Of a stretch of 64,000 nucleotides of DNA, positions 13,801-28,800 are shown piece after piece. A program made the position numbers and the translations under genes. The notes under the pieces were generated by a model. That model was given only the letters and a program-made list of their open reading frames with translations, made no database searches and was not told where the DNA came from. This DNA comes from Taenia hydatigena (taxonomy: Eukaryota; Platyhelminthes; Cestoda; Cyclophyllidea; Taeniidae): NCBI GenBank assembly GCA_036345935.2, contig JADWOT020000008.1, positions 8,016,156 through 8,080,155 on the forward strand, in the 5' to 3' direction. The number at the start of each line of letters is the position of its first letter. The first letter of the stretch is position 1.

Positions 13801-16800
13801 TTATGCTAAAAATAATATTTGGGACTGCATGAAAAACTACATTCAGTGATGAAAACACTAGGTGCTAGTAGTTAACAAAATGATGCCTTTGTAATAAAAA
13901 AATTGCCACAAATGGTGTGCAAAACGAGACACTGCCAATAATTTCACGCTGTAAACAAGTAAATTGATGGTAGGGTATCAGCCAAATTGGCTGAAAAAGA
14001 AACGTTGCCATCAATGGGAGGTTTGACACATTCGGCGTAAGGTCACCGCGACGGTCCTTGAGAGAAGTTAACAACCGAGGTTGAGTGGATGAGGTCACAC
14101 TTAATCGCCGAGTTCGTAAAAAAATGATGCAAATCGCACTTGTCTGGAGAGGGAGTTGATTCACCTAGCACTTTTGAAGACTTAGATGTAGTTGACAGAA
14201 TTCACATCACTAGCACGAACATTCATAATGTATTAGACGTGTGACGGATGGAAATTTGATTAAAGACCATGTGTTGGAATGACAAGAGACTTGGGAGAAC
14301 AAATCTGATGACCTAACATAATTACAATGGACTAATTTATGTGAGGCAACCAGAGTCAAATTTTCATCAGTAGCATTAAGAGCGACCCGGTGTCATTGTA
14401 CCCTTAAATGTCAACGCGTCTCGAAATGTGAATCATGCTGATTAACGCATAACACCAATAATAGGTAAAATGCAAATGACTATTTGCACCCAATCGGTCT
14501 AAACATATTTCATGCAGATACACAAAGGTGCAGCACACGCCCAAAACAACACAGCCGCGTCTACAGCATAAACGATCTGGTCATCGGTGTCACTTGTTTA
14601 GATTAACTCATAGGGTGGATACTCGATTCCTGTCAGACAAAAGTCGGTAACTCGACAAAACCAACCCATCTCAGTCAAAATATATATAATTCAACGCAAA
14701 CTAGGTAACAAACTCCACCTACGTGAAGCCATCTTGATCCATCGAAAGGCTGAGTGAGAGTGATCCTGTCGCCAACGTTGAAGGAGAGGGGTATGGAACG
14801 CTTCGAGGTGTCACCAAATGGACCGGGAGGTACGAGTGGGGGTGGGGATTCACCCGAGTAGGGGGCCACAGCGGTGACCACAGTCGTCCTGGCTGCAAAG
14901 ACATCCCCAGTAGTCTCAAAAGAATTCGAGTTATTGCGCAGATGGAGCGAAGAACTGTTGGCGGAGTCGGTGGAGACGGAGCTGGTATTGCGGGAGACTC
15001 GATGCTGTTGCTGCTGCTGTTGTTGTGAGGAGTGATGATGATTAGTGGGAGAGAGTGCCGATGCCTGTTGAGGGGGCGTCGACATTGAGCCAATGGAGGG
15101 TCGGAAGACACCGGGGATGTGACTGCCGCGATGGTAAGTGGCCCCGCCATTGGCCACCAATATGGAGGTGTGAGGAGGGAGAAGAGTCGAAACGCTCACC
15201 AGACAGGCTTTGTGTGCAGCTAAACCGGTTTCTACAGAAGTCAGAATAAATTTTGCTTTTAAGAAAGAGGGTTAGATAGACAATGACTTACATGACCTAT
15301 CACTTTTTACGTTTAAATACAGAATCAATTGCATAAACAGGAAAGTTGTAAGGATTCTTTTAAAATTGCGCAAATTAAAGTGGACCAGAAGACCCTATTA
15401 AGGTGTAGACATGATTGTAATGCATCCAGTCGGAAACCCCAAAGTAGTTTGATGAAGGTGGAAACAACAGCGGCGTACAAGGCGACCGCGAGATGCTGCT
15501 TTGCGCCTAGGCACCGGGGTTCTGTGAGCATAGTACACATCTTTCAAGTGTAATTTCTACTCGTGCGTAAAACTCACAGAATTCGCATTCGGTGGGAAGG
15601 GACTCGGCTGTCAATGATGCAGTCTTTTGATTTGGACATTAACTTGTAGACTGAGAGATTTGTAAGTTTTATGCGTGTTTACCTCCTTGTAAATGTTAAA
15701 TTGGTGACTCAATCTGTGCAGCACATCTGCTAGGACAGTGCCTCAATAGCGAAAAAAGGCTGAATTCGCAAACGAAGCCACTTCTAAAGTAATAAACCAA
15801 ATTAAATACACTGATCCAGTTTCAAAAATTACTTAGACGGTAAGCAAAATAGCAAACTTTTAAATTGAACAAAAACTTTTAACAGAGGGTAAAAAAGTGC
15901 TACTTGCCTCTGCATTGGTATCCCTGATAGAAAACTCCCTGTAGCAGTTTTTTACACATGCAACAATAGGTTGTTTGCTTGAAAGTTGCCATTTCAAATT
16001 GATAGCCGTTGTCCTTGGCTCCGGGAGGAAACTGATTGCTCCTAAAATACACAATCAATCATAACCAGCTTTTGAAACTAATATCTTAATGGCCCCTGAT
16101 GGAGACTTGATTCACATGAACCTATTGCACACGAAGAAATTTAAATTTAGTGTTTAATAAAAATTTTGATGACATGGCTAAAAGCAAAAAAGTTCTTTCA
16201 TTCATTTATTTTCGATAGAACTTTCACTTATTGTTGATAAGATGCCTCTGTGGACGAGCTTTCGATTGTAGATATAATCAACAATAAACACAAAAGTAAT
16301 GGAGGCATTTCATGGCAGTTGTGGCCGGTAAAACCCAAAAGAACGTAAAATACATGAAGATGCTCACAACGCCGTTTCAGTGGCCTTGATCCAAGCATTT
16401 CGAAACTCCTCCGATTTGGCGAAGAAGGTCAATTGGACGTCCTCATCACGTTCGCCGGCCAACGGAATGGTGAACTCATAAGGGAACTGGGTGGGAATAG
16501 ACAGTTATAATATAAACAAAATGAAGCACTCGAATCCAATAACCAGTCGAAAATCAAAGAGTTTTAGGCAAAGTGCCACTGAGCAGCGACTTGTGTTTGA
16601 TGAGCCTAGCATTATTCAGTTGCCAAGCTTTATTTAGTGGCGGAGTGGTTATTTAAAATGGGGGCTTAAGGAGTCACTTTAGACAAATCGTATGTCGTGT
16701 TCAACCAGCAAATCATAAACAAGCCGTGGCAATACGCACCTTTCCTCCTTTCTTCGATGGTAGGCCAAGAGCTTGAGGCGAGCCGTTCACTATGTGGTAG

Positions 16801-19800
16801 GCAGCCATGAAGGTATAATTGTCACCCTAAGTTAAGCACATTAAGGCTGTGAATCGAGCCATCCATCATAGCACGACGTTCGAAAATGGCCAGTTGGTCA
16901 GATTCGCGAAAATCATTGACTACCCTAAAGCACCTCACTTACTACATTTGTTGAAGGTGGTATCCGAATCAAAATTGAGGCAGAAGAGGCCATTTAAGGG
17001 AGTTAAGGCGACAAAATTCATGAGCCAGTGATTGCTAAGCTGGGTGGCTTTAAAAGAGGAGCAAAAAATAATACCGATCGCACTGAAAATAGTACTTTAG
17101 AAAGTGACAATCTGTAAGAAAGTTAAAACAGCAGCAAATCTCCAACCATGATGCCTGGAATACGCAAAGAAACTGGTTGAAAAAACAAGCAATGATTGAT
17201 GCTGCTTTCATAGAGCACTTTAAAACCGTCTGAAGACTCCTGAAAGAGTCTATTGCGGATGAAATGCAAAGGATGTCATTATGCAGATTGGTTCACTGAG
17301 TTGGTGATAACAGTGAACCGGAATCACGGAACCCAAGACTCGAGGTCATACCTCATTTGTAAATAGAATGTTTTTTTGCGGCACAAAAATTAAAGGACAC
17401 CAACTGCTGGCAAGGCTACGATTAATTAGCTATATCACAAAGTGCGAAAAAAAGAATAGAATAGAAGGATAGCGTCCATAGGAGACCGTTTTGGTGTTGG
17501 CTGAGGGAGATGAAAAGCATGAATTTATGAACAATTATAAAATAGTTAAAAAATATTTGGAAACGGCAAAAGTACCTAGGCCACAACATTTTTTGGAAAG
17601 ATGTGTGAATGAACACTGATTGCGTCAAAGACAAGGGTTGGGGGGTTAGGTAATTACTAAAAAAATGTCCCCCAGACGTCCGAGGGCAAAAAATGGTATT
17701 CCCAGCCAGTATTCAATACGCGACCGCTTTTATGCTGGATAAATGACGGACATTACGCAAGCTGAAACAATGCGCGGATCAAAAGAGCAATGAATCCTCT
17801 GATTCTCGCCAAAAAAAGTCTTCAATCCAAATAGATTAAATTAATCCTTTTATTGATCTACCTAAGCAAGTAGTAAATTTCTTACAAATGTGAAGGTGAA
17901 GAGGGCGTTGTATGCCGCATCTACCATGGCATATCAAGTTGGTATCGCACTGGTGCGTGGATAAAAGTGCAGTCACTTTTATGGGAAGCAAACGAGAAGG
18001 TATCCAAATTGATCGTTGCTATGATCTACGCTATCAAATCAAACAATTGCACCAGCGATAAATGCGATTATTCCAAACAGGATGTCTTAAACTGTTTCTA
18101 TTCGGAAATCGTAGGATATGCATTTAGAAAATACCATTTCCCCGGTTCAAAAGAAAGTTGTATTATTCTTAGATAATTCATATGTGACACGGGTTGCTAC
18201 AGGATTTGCAGTGGAGATTTAGGCTAGAGTTGCCATTAAAATATGACAAATGATACAGGAATAAATTATGCTGACTGTTTCGCGCCAAAAACAATGGGCC
18301 CAATTTTTTACCCAGAACAATTCGTGATGATAGGAGGTCTGGGAGAGGCGGGTCGCGACAGTTTCGGCCAATTAATGTGACTTGTGATTAGTCACAGAGG
18401 TGTGGGCTTGGAGCCCGGCACAAATAACGACCTATGCAGGAACGAGAGACCACAAGATCTAATCAACCTAGCTGTGTTAAAATGCAGGAGAACTTTTCGG
18501 TAAGTTTTAAATAATTGGCCGAACTTTCATCGCATAACAAGTGCATTGTAAAGCAATGATCGCTCAAACATCATTCCCGCCAGCCACTTTTAAGCCGAAA
18601 TTGCCTGGACCAGGTATCTGCACAATTATCGTCAACTTAAATTACCACGACTGGTGGACGGACATCGAAATGTTGACATGGGAAAAAACATTGAATGTAC
18701 GAGTACAGATGAACCCTATGTTTATCACGTCAAAACTTGGAGAAAGATTTAGAGGGTGCAGGAAAGGGGAAAAAATGCCTCCAAGGGACTGTAAGCACAA
18801 AAGTGATTAAAAGGTGATGCAACAGATAAAATGATGAACGGAGTGAGCCTCCGAGACAACGCGTAGCTTAAAAAAAACATGAAGAAATGTGGCTCTGTAC
18901 CACCAGCACAAACACATTTCCTTCCCTCACATGAATTCTAGAAGATGGGACCGTTCACCCTGATCAAGTATTCAAAATAGGACTACATTGGGTTGCATTA
19001 TAAAATGAAGACCGTGAAGGATTTTATTTTAACCATAGAGGATACGGGATAAGCATGCTGCAGCAGAGCCGCTAAATTTAATGCAGACTCATGTACACGA
19101 GTAGAGGCAAATTAGTGAGTGTTAATGATAAGATAAAACCCAGACCAGAAACACTGCACTACAGAGAACCCAAACCCAGGCAGATGGGAGAGTTTTATAT
19201 AGTATACAAAGTCCCTGACCTTAGAAATCACAAGGAGAAGAAAGCTGAATAGGCGGTGTCCAGTTAGGACCACAACATAGCGTAAGCGTAAAAGGAGTGA
19301 GTGGTTAGAAATTGAGGTGAGTACAAAGACTGGGAGGAAAATGTCAGTGATAAAAAGGGAATCGTGCTTCTCAAACCAAGGCGTTCACTCTGTCGGTTAC
19401 CTTTGGGTGGTTCGGTGCTCCCCCCAAAACGTGAGATGTGCGATCAACAATGTGCTCCTGCACCTGGAAATGACATCGCAATCGTTGAGGTGTTGCGTGT
19501 TAGCAACAACGGTTGGGAGGCTGACACTGTCAAGAGCGACTGACAAATAATTCAGTAATCATTGACGGAATAATAGATGATGTCTAATAAGCAGCTCACT
19601 ATTCGCTCACAAGATGATTATCTGAATTTGGATTTAGTTGAAGTAGCCTGCCAAAATATAGTTTTTTTGGCTAGAAGGCAATACTTAGGCATTAACTTTA
19701 AAAAACTTCGGATGTGCAAATTAAGGCAAAAGGTCATGGTTAACCCTGAGGGCGTCTGAAGTGTGGCATAGACTTCGAAGCCAACTGCCATGGGGATAGG

Positions 19801-22800
19801 GAGCGACGCAGGACAGTAGAGAGGGGGAGGGGGAGGTGAAGGAGGTAGGAATCACGTGGGCTAGACTTAGTCACTAGCATACACCACAAACCGCAACAGC
19901 CTCCACGTACGTGCAAGTGATAGCGCTGCGTCTTACATCAAAGTCCCATTTGGCTGTGTGAGGCAGGAGCAAATACTTTTATGCGTAAGGGCTAGTAATA
20001 AGTAGGGGAAACTGGAGCAGGGGTTACCAATTCCAAAGTGAAAGACGCAATTAGAAGAAAAACAAAGTAAATATTCATCTGTGAATTGTATTTTCCAAGG
20101 AAACAGAACGAAGCACAATGAAATAGTTAGGCAACAATGCTATTACCAATAATGCCTTCTGTGAACTTTGCGCCGTTATTTACGATATTTAAACGTGGGT
20201 TCGTTTTGGCGGTTGACACCGAGTTAGCAAAATATCAAACTGTGACAATGAGTGCAGTACTGACTAAGCTAGAGCGTTCAAATTTAAAAAACCTAAATCG
20301 TGTTAACAAGCTGTAACCTAGACTTGAATAAAGTACTCACTCCCATGGCTAAAAAACTAATCACGAACATACGTTGGGTAACTGAATAACCTTAGAACTG
20401 GGGAGGGATGACGAGTAGCAAACGGAAATAAGTCGACAACCTACCTTTGACTTGCACAGAAGAAGGATTTTGTCGAAGAGGAAAACATATCTAAAAGTAT
20501 GAAAAAAGATGGAACATGTTGGAAGTCTTGGGTGATGGATGGGGCGGCTGATTTGCATTTCACAAAACGCAAACATGGGTGGTATTAAAGAACAATTCCA
20601 CCAACACGCAGAAAATCAAACAAATAGAAAGGAGCGAATATTTGTCCAAACAGCGTATGCTGTAATTACCCTCTACTAGTAATGAAAAATTTTAAACAAG
20701 CAAAAAGGAGTACCCACATTTGTACTGCATTTCCGAACTGCGTGTGGACCTAGACTGGCAGAAGAATTCCTATATGGCAAGGCAACTAACATGTTTAAAA
20801 CGAATCGAAATTTTAACTTGTCAAATTCCATCCATCAACGATCGTTCCGCGGAGCCTGCTGCGGATCTTCTTTATTAACCACAGAAAAACGCGATAGACG
20901 GTAATGTGAAGTATTCTTTTGGCCTAAGCAGCCAAAGTGACTACCATTTCCGGAATTCACCTGCCAACTCCTACTTGCTATGGTCACTGTTAACGACATG
21001 AACCAAAAGAACGACACGCAAGATAGGTTGACTAGACACGCAGAACAAGGGTGAACGCACGCAACAGAGGTTAAAAGGTCTCATCCAAGTGATGGGGAAC
21101 AGCATTAGTTCAACGGTAGTTAAGCATACAACTTCAAAAGACCTTTCGTTCTATCAGGTTCCTGAGACAGGAATGCCTATAAGATGGAAAGGAGGCGGTA
21201 TGAGACAATTGAAAATCTAGACCACTGACAGATCGGAAACAACCAAGCATTTAAGCAGAAGTGAGAAAACCGATGTGTACCAGTGCGATACCCATACACG
21301 AACACACACACACAATCGTGTTAAGTTGCCACGCCCCATCACTTTTAGACGATGGAATCAACAAGCCAAGTCATAAGTCATAACGGCACATCACATGGAC
21401 AAGAATAAGAAAGTCATATACAGTGCACATAGGCAAAGTTTGGCGAGTGAAGTGGTACTGCATGCGATGCGTAATTGCACCTTATCGAACTATCCAAAAA
21501 TCGGTGTGCTACTACATCTAAAATAAATGAAGGCAAATTTCGAAGGATAAACACAAAAGCATGCCCGCCCAAGCGGTGGGATGGGTTTTCAAACTTAAAG
21601 GCGTATCAGAGAGAATCATATATGCTGGTCTGTTTGTCACCGGTCAAAAGGCACTACTGTCGCTAACGCGGTGATGGCGACTTCACAAAGCTCTGGAGCA
21701 AAGATCCATTATTATCTTGCGGGTTAATGAATAGGATAATAACTCAGACTCAAAATGAATAAAAGAGTACGACCAACAATACAGAAACATCTTCGCAACC
21801 CAAATAAGATAAGAAAAATAACAACAACAACAACAACTTTGTCGACATCTGCGATGGAGCACTCTGATTGATGACTCAGTTGCAATGAATTATAAAGGAA
21901 GCCTCAAATCAAAAGTCGCTTGGGAAATGAGGGTTAGAACATTTTGTGCTCTCTATTGCATCACGATAGCTAAATTTCGACAATCACGCTAGCCTGACGA
22001 ATTTTAAATGTTTGCACACGCGAACTCGAAATAACCCAGGTACACGATGTAGTCTGTGCCTACAATAAACGAAGCCTCCAAGCAACAAAGGAAATACATG
22101 AACCTTCAAACATGCTTCGCATAGATACCCACATATTTAGTCACGTGGAATGAAGGATTTGTAGCATTGGATTAGGTAGTTACAACGATATTGGGACAAT
22201 CGGCTACACTTTAAACACAGGAAGGCATCTTACATGTGCGACCATTGAATACGTCGATTAATGAAGGGGATACATGTTGGCAGTTAGGTGTCCATCAGCG
22301 ACAGTATTGGCAACAGATAAAATCGAGTGGTAGGCAGTGTAAACAAACATGGAAAGTCATAAAACATGAATTGAAAAAGCATAGCTTTAGAAATATGTGA
22401 ATGTGTTCTATTTTGTTGATTTACTAAGTGTTTGAACAGCACACAGCTTGGCACAAAATGCCACTTTAAAATTTAGCTGGTGGAAAAGATGCGCACGAGG
22501 ACAGTGAATGGAAAGTTGCGGGCAACTCATCCTAACGAGGTGACATAGTGGATTACTTCTTCTTCTTCTTCTTCATCTTCTACTCGCTGCACATGACTGA
22601 AAATTTATACCATGCTTTGCAAAAAGTCGAATAATTTGTGGTTAGTAAATCTGCTTGAAACACACACGAAAGTGCTAGATGGTAATGCAATGGCTGGGAG
22701 AGATTCAACAAGACCCGCGGTTGTTGGGTTACTTTCCAGGGGCATGCCAGTGTTATTTGAAACACGTTCGAGGGTAGTTTCGGAAATTTCCCTGCAATTT

Positions 22801-25800
22801 GCATCACACTCCCTTGAAATAGACTGTTTTGAGTGGGAGGTTTATCTCAAGAAAACGACAAATTACACGGCACCACATCAGGTGGACATGAATTTATCCA
22901 TTTTTTTTGGCATGTGAGCGGTTGTCTCGCCAAAAAAATGGCTAATCCCACCGGATGTTCCACAACATAAAACGCCCGCCTCCATGAGTCCAGAGAAGCT
23001 CAACTCGATGCTAAACAACAAGAATAAAGTAGGAAAGGGATAGAATCCATTTGACTGTGTTGAACAACTAACGTTTTGCAGTCTTTAACGGCCACAAGTC
23101 ACCCACTTGACTTGTTAACCGTCTTGATGCCAAAGCAGCGCATTCATAATTCATTGCGTTTCAGGGACAACTCTTCACTAGAATGCAACCGTTGGCAGAA
23201 TGGGTTCTTGATTAGAAATAAACGTCCAGCGGCGGAGTAAATTAACTCGTAAAAATATGAATAGTGTCCAAAGTTTAGAGGAAATTCACCTCCGCGATAG
23301 GCATTGAAACAAGAAAACTCTTCATTTAGTCAATCGTCATATTGGCTAAGGTGATAGGTGCGTTACGTAGAGTGCAATCCATCATATTTGACATGCTCGC
23401 GTTCCTTTCCAGACGTCTCGTAAACGTAAAGACACCATATAGCACATTTACAATGGATCTGGTGTGTAAATTTAAGTTTTTAGGCATTGAATTCGCCACA
23501 TAACAACCTCCATGCATCAGTAACCAGAATAACATTGAGGTGATGGAAAGTCATAGGAAGAAAGACATAATAATACACCCCAAAAGACAGTTAGTTGCCC
23601 ACCAGACCGTAAGGGCTTTCAGTCCTGAAATGCTCCTCAGTTTTGTGCAATAAAAAGTTATTTAAGGCAAGGCTATTCTCCATAAATACACCAACATAAC
23701 CCCTCTTTCGCACGAACAAATATTGGCTACGCGATGACCAAGCAGTAAAGTTTGTGGAGGTAAACCCTCCGTACATACGTTTTGAATTTGTTAAAAAGTT
23801 AAGGGTATTATGGCATTAGGGTTTCAAAAATATTAAAAAACAAAGGATTTGAGAGATGAAACGCTTCAAGGTGATTGTTACCGCTATGGAGAGTCTCTAT
23901 GAATGCCACTTTTTGCTTTAAACTGAAGCGAAACTGAATCAAAACAGCTAATCATAAGCATAGACGAATCAACGTGGACTGGCTGGAGTGATATTCAGTC
24001 AAATTTAACAGCTTGTCTGCAAACATACACGGCTGATGTTTCTATTTACAAAATAAAATTTATAGGAAAGAAAACTCCTGGAATTGACAAATACAAAAGC
24101 CGCGACATTTTATCCAAATGAGACCACATTGTCCAGATTGAGTATTTTAGCAAAACAGGAAAAGTTGATGAGTTCGGAAACTGATGGTCTAATTGGAACT
24201 AGGTCGTGACATACGCTGACCGTAGTTTTGATACGGGATTACTAAGATGGTGGCCTCAGGCCCATATGCTAGCCAGAGGAGCACTGCGAGCTGTCAGGGC
24301 AGACAGGGTGGTGCTTCACGTTTTCACGTCGTAATAGAGAAAACGAAGATGCAACCTTTCTAACGCATCTAAAACACTTAAATAGCCAAATAAATTGAAA
24401 AATTCTCGCGTGACAAAAAGTGTCAGAGGAGCGGGAATACTGCAGTAAAAAGGACATGAAAGCAACATTACCGAATTTTTGATTTGGAGTCCAGGCGATT
24501 CAACACACGCAATTCTCCGTCAATATGGCGACGACCATAGCTGGATAATTTCTTGTCGGGTGGCTAAAATACGCACGGGTAGGTCATCAATGCGCACATA
24601 GAAAACTTAAACAGTGAAACATTAAATTTGCTTAAGCACTTGATACGGTCATTGATACTGAATATCCACACAAGCCAGTAATACCAAGTGGGAATTCCAA
24701 AAAGGGGACATTTATTCGCAGTAAGTATTGAAATCAAGTCTGCAAATATCCCATGCGTTGCAAAGGAGGCGCACATAAATAGGGCAGTATTGTAGAGAGG
24801 ATAGTGACAGGTAAAATATCTAATCAATTCAATCAGAAAGCATGCGTTCAACCCTGACGCATAAATCCATGCAAAGTTAGATCCTTTAACCTTTATACGG
24901 CACACACAAGGTATCCTCTTATTGAAAGTGCATACGGAGGATAAAGTATCCTATTTCAGCGCACCAAGATCGCTAGTGAAGCGAACAGAGTATAACAGGT
25001 GAGCGTTGAACTCCCAGACACGTTTTCTTTCCCAATTCACAGCAAATCCTACTGTCTCAAAATGTATTGATGAGGTAAAACAGCCACCACGAAGAGCCAA
25101 GCTGTGCGGCGTGTGAATATTCCACCCCACATCATTACTGCGCACTTTAGAGAGATAAAGTCCATCCACCAACCGACACCAAACACTACGCGGTCAAAGT
25201 GCGCTCCCTCACGAGCGCATTTCACAGAAATTATCCTACCAAAAGTAGCAATACCTACGACTCTCTTGTCCACTTTTAAGTGCAAGCAATTCAGTAGCAC
25301 ACGGAAAAATAATAGGTTAAGGTAGGTAATTACGCAAATTCTCGATGACGCTGCCCAAAAAAGCTTAGCAAACCTCTTCGAAAATAGAAGCGAAAACGGA
25401 AGAAATGATACAATTGTGTCTGAATACCACACGGCTAAAGTACGAAGAGGTAAATCGAGTGATAATGGCCAATGCGAACTTCGCCGAAAAAAGTGAGTAA
25501 AAAGCACCGCTACCAATTTGAAAGCCTGAAACACTAGAAATTCACCAATCACATCAAAGTCTGCTACTTCACCGAAGCGAAGCTATTATGGTTAAAAAAA
25601 GAGCATTAGAATGGACCACCCATTCAATTTGAAAAACAAACTCGACGAGTTAGTGATAAAAGTTCCAAGTTAACTTGGCGCCTCCTCACGGAGTATGTAA
25701 ATGAAATAACAGCATGGTCTGCTCTACAATACCGTCGCGAAGAAGAGCAGATCGTTTCAGTGATATAAAGCCTTCGACCGATCAACCAAGGCAAGCTTAC

Positions 25801-28800
25801 GCGTCTGTCTAGTATTTCTCCTAAAGGAAACCGGAAGTGCTCTCGCAAAAGCATTGGCAAAAAACTTCACATAAGAAAAGAATTTTCAACCATGGTTAAA
25901 GTTCATGGTGTAGTCCAGGGTCTTTTATAAACACGCAGCTCGTTCGACATCAGCAACAAAACCGGACACTATGTTGGACAAAATTTGTTTAAAACTACTG
26001 CCAAGCCAAACTCTCCCCACATGGCGACACCGCTTTTTATCTGAATTATGCAAATAAGTTGAATGGTAAAGGAGAGTTAAGCAAGGGGGTAAGAGAAAAA
26101 GTCGGCACAAACTGCCAGGATCCAGGAGGGATCAAGACGAGTGGAGCAGTTATGTCCATTTTGACTAAGCCAAATCACTGCAAGTGCAAATGTTAATTTA
26201 TCCTAACTGCAGACAAAGCGAGCAGTAAGCTGTTAAAATGGCTAAGTTTTACTGAAGCAATCATTTGGAGAATACACAAATCGACGTACAAATCAATTTT
26301 TTTTCTCTTAGCAACTTAAACCAGTTGTATACACAATTTACCTCCAGGCAGCGACACACATTAAAGATCCATAAAGGCAACCCACACTTGAATGCCACGA
26401 GTTTGATATTCCGTTCTCACGGGTTTGAACATCTAAACGAGGCTATGCAGCGAAAAGCGCAATCAGAAAACTAAAGACCGCTAATTACTAGCGATAGGAC
26501 TGACATCAACAGAGGGATGAATTAAGCAAATTTAGATGGAGAAGGCACAAATTTCTTTTAAAAGAACGACAACACTTAAGTCGATGCGTTCCAGTGAGCT
26601 GCCGCCACCTCCCCTCCTAGGTTATTTTGAACTTCTACGAGAGAGGAAGGAATATGATAAGCCAAGGAAGAATAAAATAATTTCTACTATATTAAAATAC
26701 CAAGAAGAAACAAGCATTTTTCTTGCACCAACTAGCCAAGAACAACAATGGCTTTTCAAAATGGGGGCTATGCAATAAAAGCACCATCCCACGCCACTTT
26801 TGCATTAACGGAAATAAGGCCCCCGAGAGAACTTTGTTTTTATGTTCAGGGGCAGAATAAATGACACAATGAACAACAAATTTCTAATGGAATGACCACA
26901 AATAAGGGAAAGTGTTCGTGTCAAAAAGGCCAGTGATCACCTCGAAAGAGAAGGATTATCCTTGTGGAGAAAATTGGAAAAGAATGAGCAGAATGCCAAC
27001 CTGGTCGGGCTGGTAGTGGCTTCGGTAGATAATGTCAGAAAAGGTATCAGGTAAGCTATCTTGGTTAAAAGTGAGGTAAACAACAAACCAATTCGGTCTG
27101 AAGGCACATTTACGTGCCTGTCGCAGCTATAGATAGACGTAGAGGACCTTATGCAAAAATTTCAAGAATACACTCTTGTGGGTAATTTTAAAGAAAAAAA
27201 CATAAAATGCTATTGAATTGCTGTACAGTTGACAAGTAGGCATCTGAATAAGCCGATAAAACTGTTCATTACTTTGTAAATTAAAAAAACTGTTCGTGGT
27301 AAAACTGTGGAGAAAACTCGAAATGGTGCCCTCAAGAATTGATTCAAAGCCGAAACGATAAATCGAAAATCTTAATAAATCTTAAAATATTTGGAAAAAA
27401 CAATTGGTTAGGCAAAGACCAGGACAGTGACAGAAGGCATTCCGCCCAGACAGGAGAGATAATAGAACCAAAACAGAGGGCAAGCAACTGGTTTTTTCCT
27501 GGAGAAAATATAACCAGATATTGTTTATCACCATATCCTAACTCAGAAAACTAGGGGTAAATGCCAAAGTTTTTGGATATGAGATACCTCAGAGCGATGT
27601 GATGCTAGTGGTTAGATTCGCGTAGCGCAGCTTTCTTTTGCAAACAACTAATGAAAGCGATGCCATGTTGTAGGGCTCCATTACCGAGTGCACGCAATGA
27701 AACAATATTCAACACATTCATTGGACATCTCAAAAGCAGCCAAAACCACACCCTGACTAAATGCTTCAAATCGGAAATCACGATCAAAAAAACAATTACA
27801 CATGCGGCGACGAAATCCTGCTCACAGAATGCTTTTAGAGCTCAACAATAATGGAACCGAAAAATTCAAGGTGAGTAACTCTTAAATGTTGCGCGATGAA
27901 TACGAAGCTACCTCAGCTTCAAATTTACAGACGAGTCAAATTTTAGGGCCAGGAGTTGGAATACATGGCCCGAGTAGGAGCGTGAAAAAAAAACTAACAA
28001 TGGATTTTTAGTGGCGTAACACAAAACGATTTTAGCGAGCCCCTATGTTTATCTTAATCACACAGACGCTTTAGACATTCGCGTAAAATTAGGCTCAACA
28101 CCACGAAAAGACGAAGAACACAAGTGGACTTCAGGAGCTCAATATCACAAAAATTGGATAGAATTTTGAAGTTACAAACATCAGTTATAGGAACAGATTG
28201 TCAGGTAATTATCATCCACTTACACACCGGCCTGTCCAGGATGTGTAACGCGAAAGCGCAAGCCTACTTGTCGGTAACACAAGTAAAAATACCAGTTTTC
28301 TCCAGACGCTACCCTGTTCTAAACCCGTTTCGCTTAGGTCAAAATATGTGCACCTATGTTAATAGAGGTTAATGGGCAGTAAATAAGTCAGATTTGAAAT
28401 AACACGACGACTGGAGGTAGATCACTGAGAGCTGGAGGACCTTCAATGTGGATGGAGGTTAGAGATCGAGTTTAGCCGAAAGGAAATCAAGTCTAAGAGA
28501 CTGGATCGTCGCACCATAAAGGGCCACGTGACTCCACCCTACAGGAAATGCGATTTTAGAAGGCTTTTTGACGTACCTGCACCCTAAGTTAGCCGTGAGA
28601 ATTACCCCAACGACCGTGAATAGGGATTTATGATTAGCAGTCGTTAAACCAAAACACTACGATCTACTTAACGATGAAATAACTGGACTCAAGTATATTA
28701 TATCCATGTACTATATCTAAAGCAGTAAACTTGAGAGTAGAAGCGTGATGAGTGGATGAGCATGCGCAAGGAAATTGATCAGAAAGAATAAAGCTGTGAA

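Noticed and set aside
14675..15199. Continuous 174-codon minus-strand frame taken as one Vav exon
   Set aside because: A GTGAGC donor at 15199 follows the C1 end in phase, and a CAACAG acceptor at 15065 restarts in phase 0. The part between has no conserved sequence, though readthrough cannot be excluded.
24951..25552. Long minus-strand open frame (167 codons) in a Vav intron
   Set aside because: It has hydrophobic, Phe/Leu-rich composition typical of a T-rich strand, with no family motif, and does not join neighbouring Vav exons in phase.
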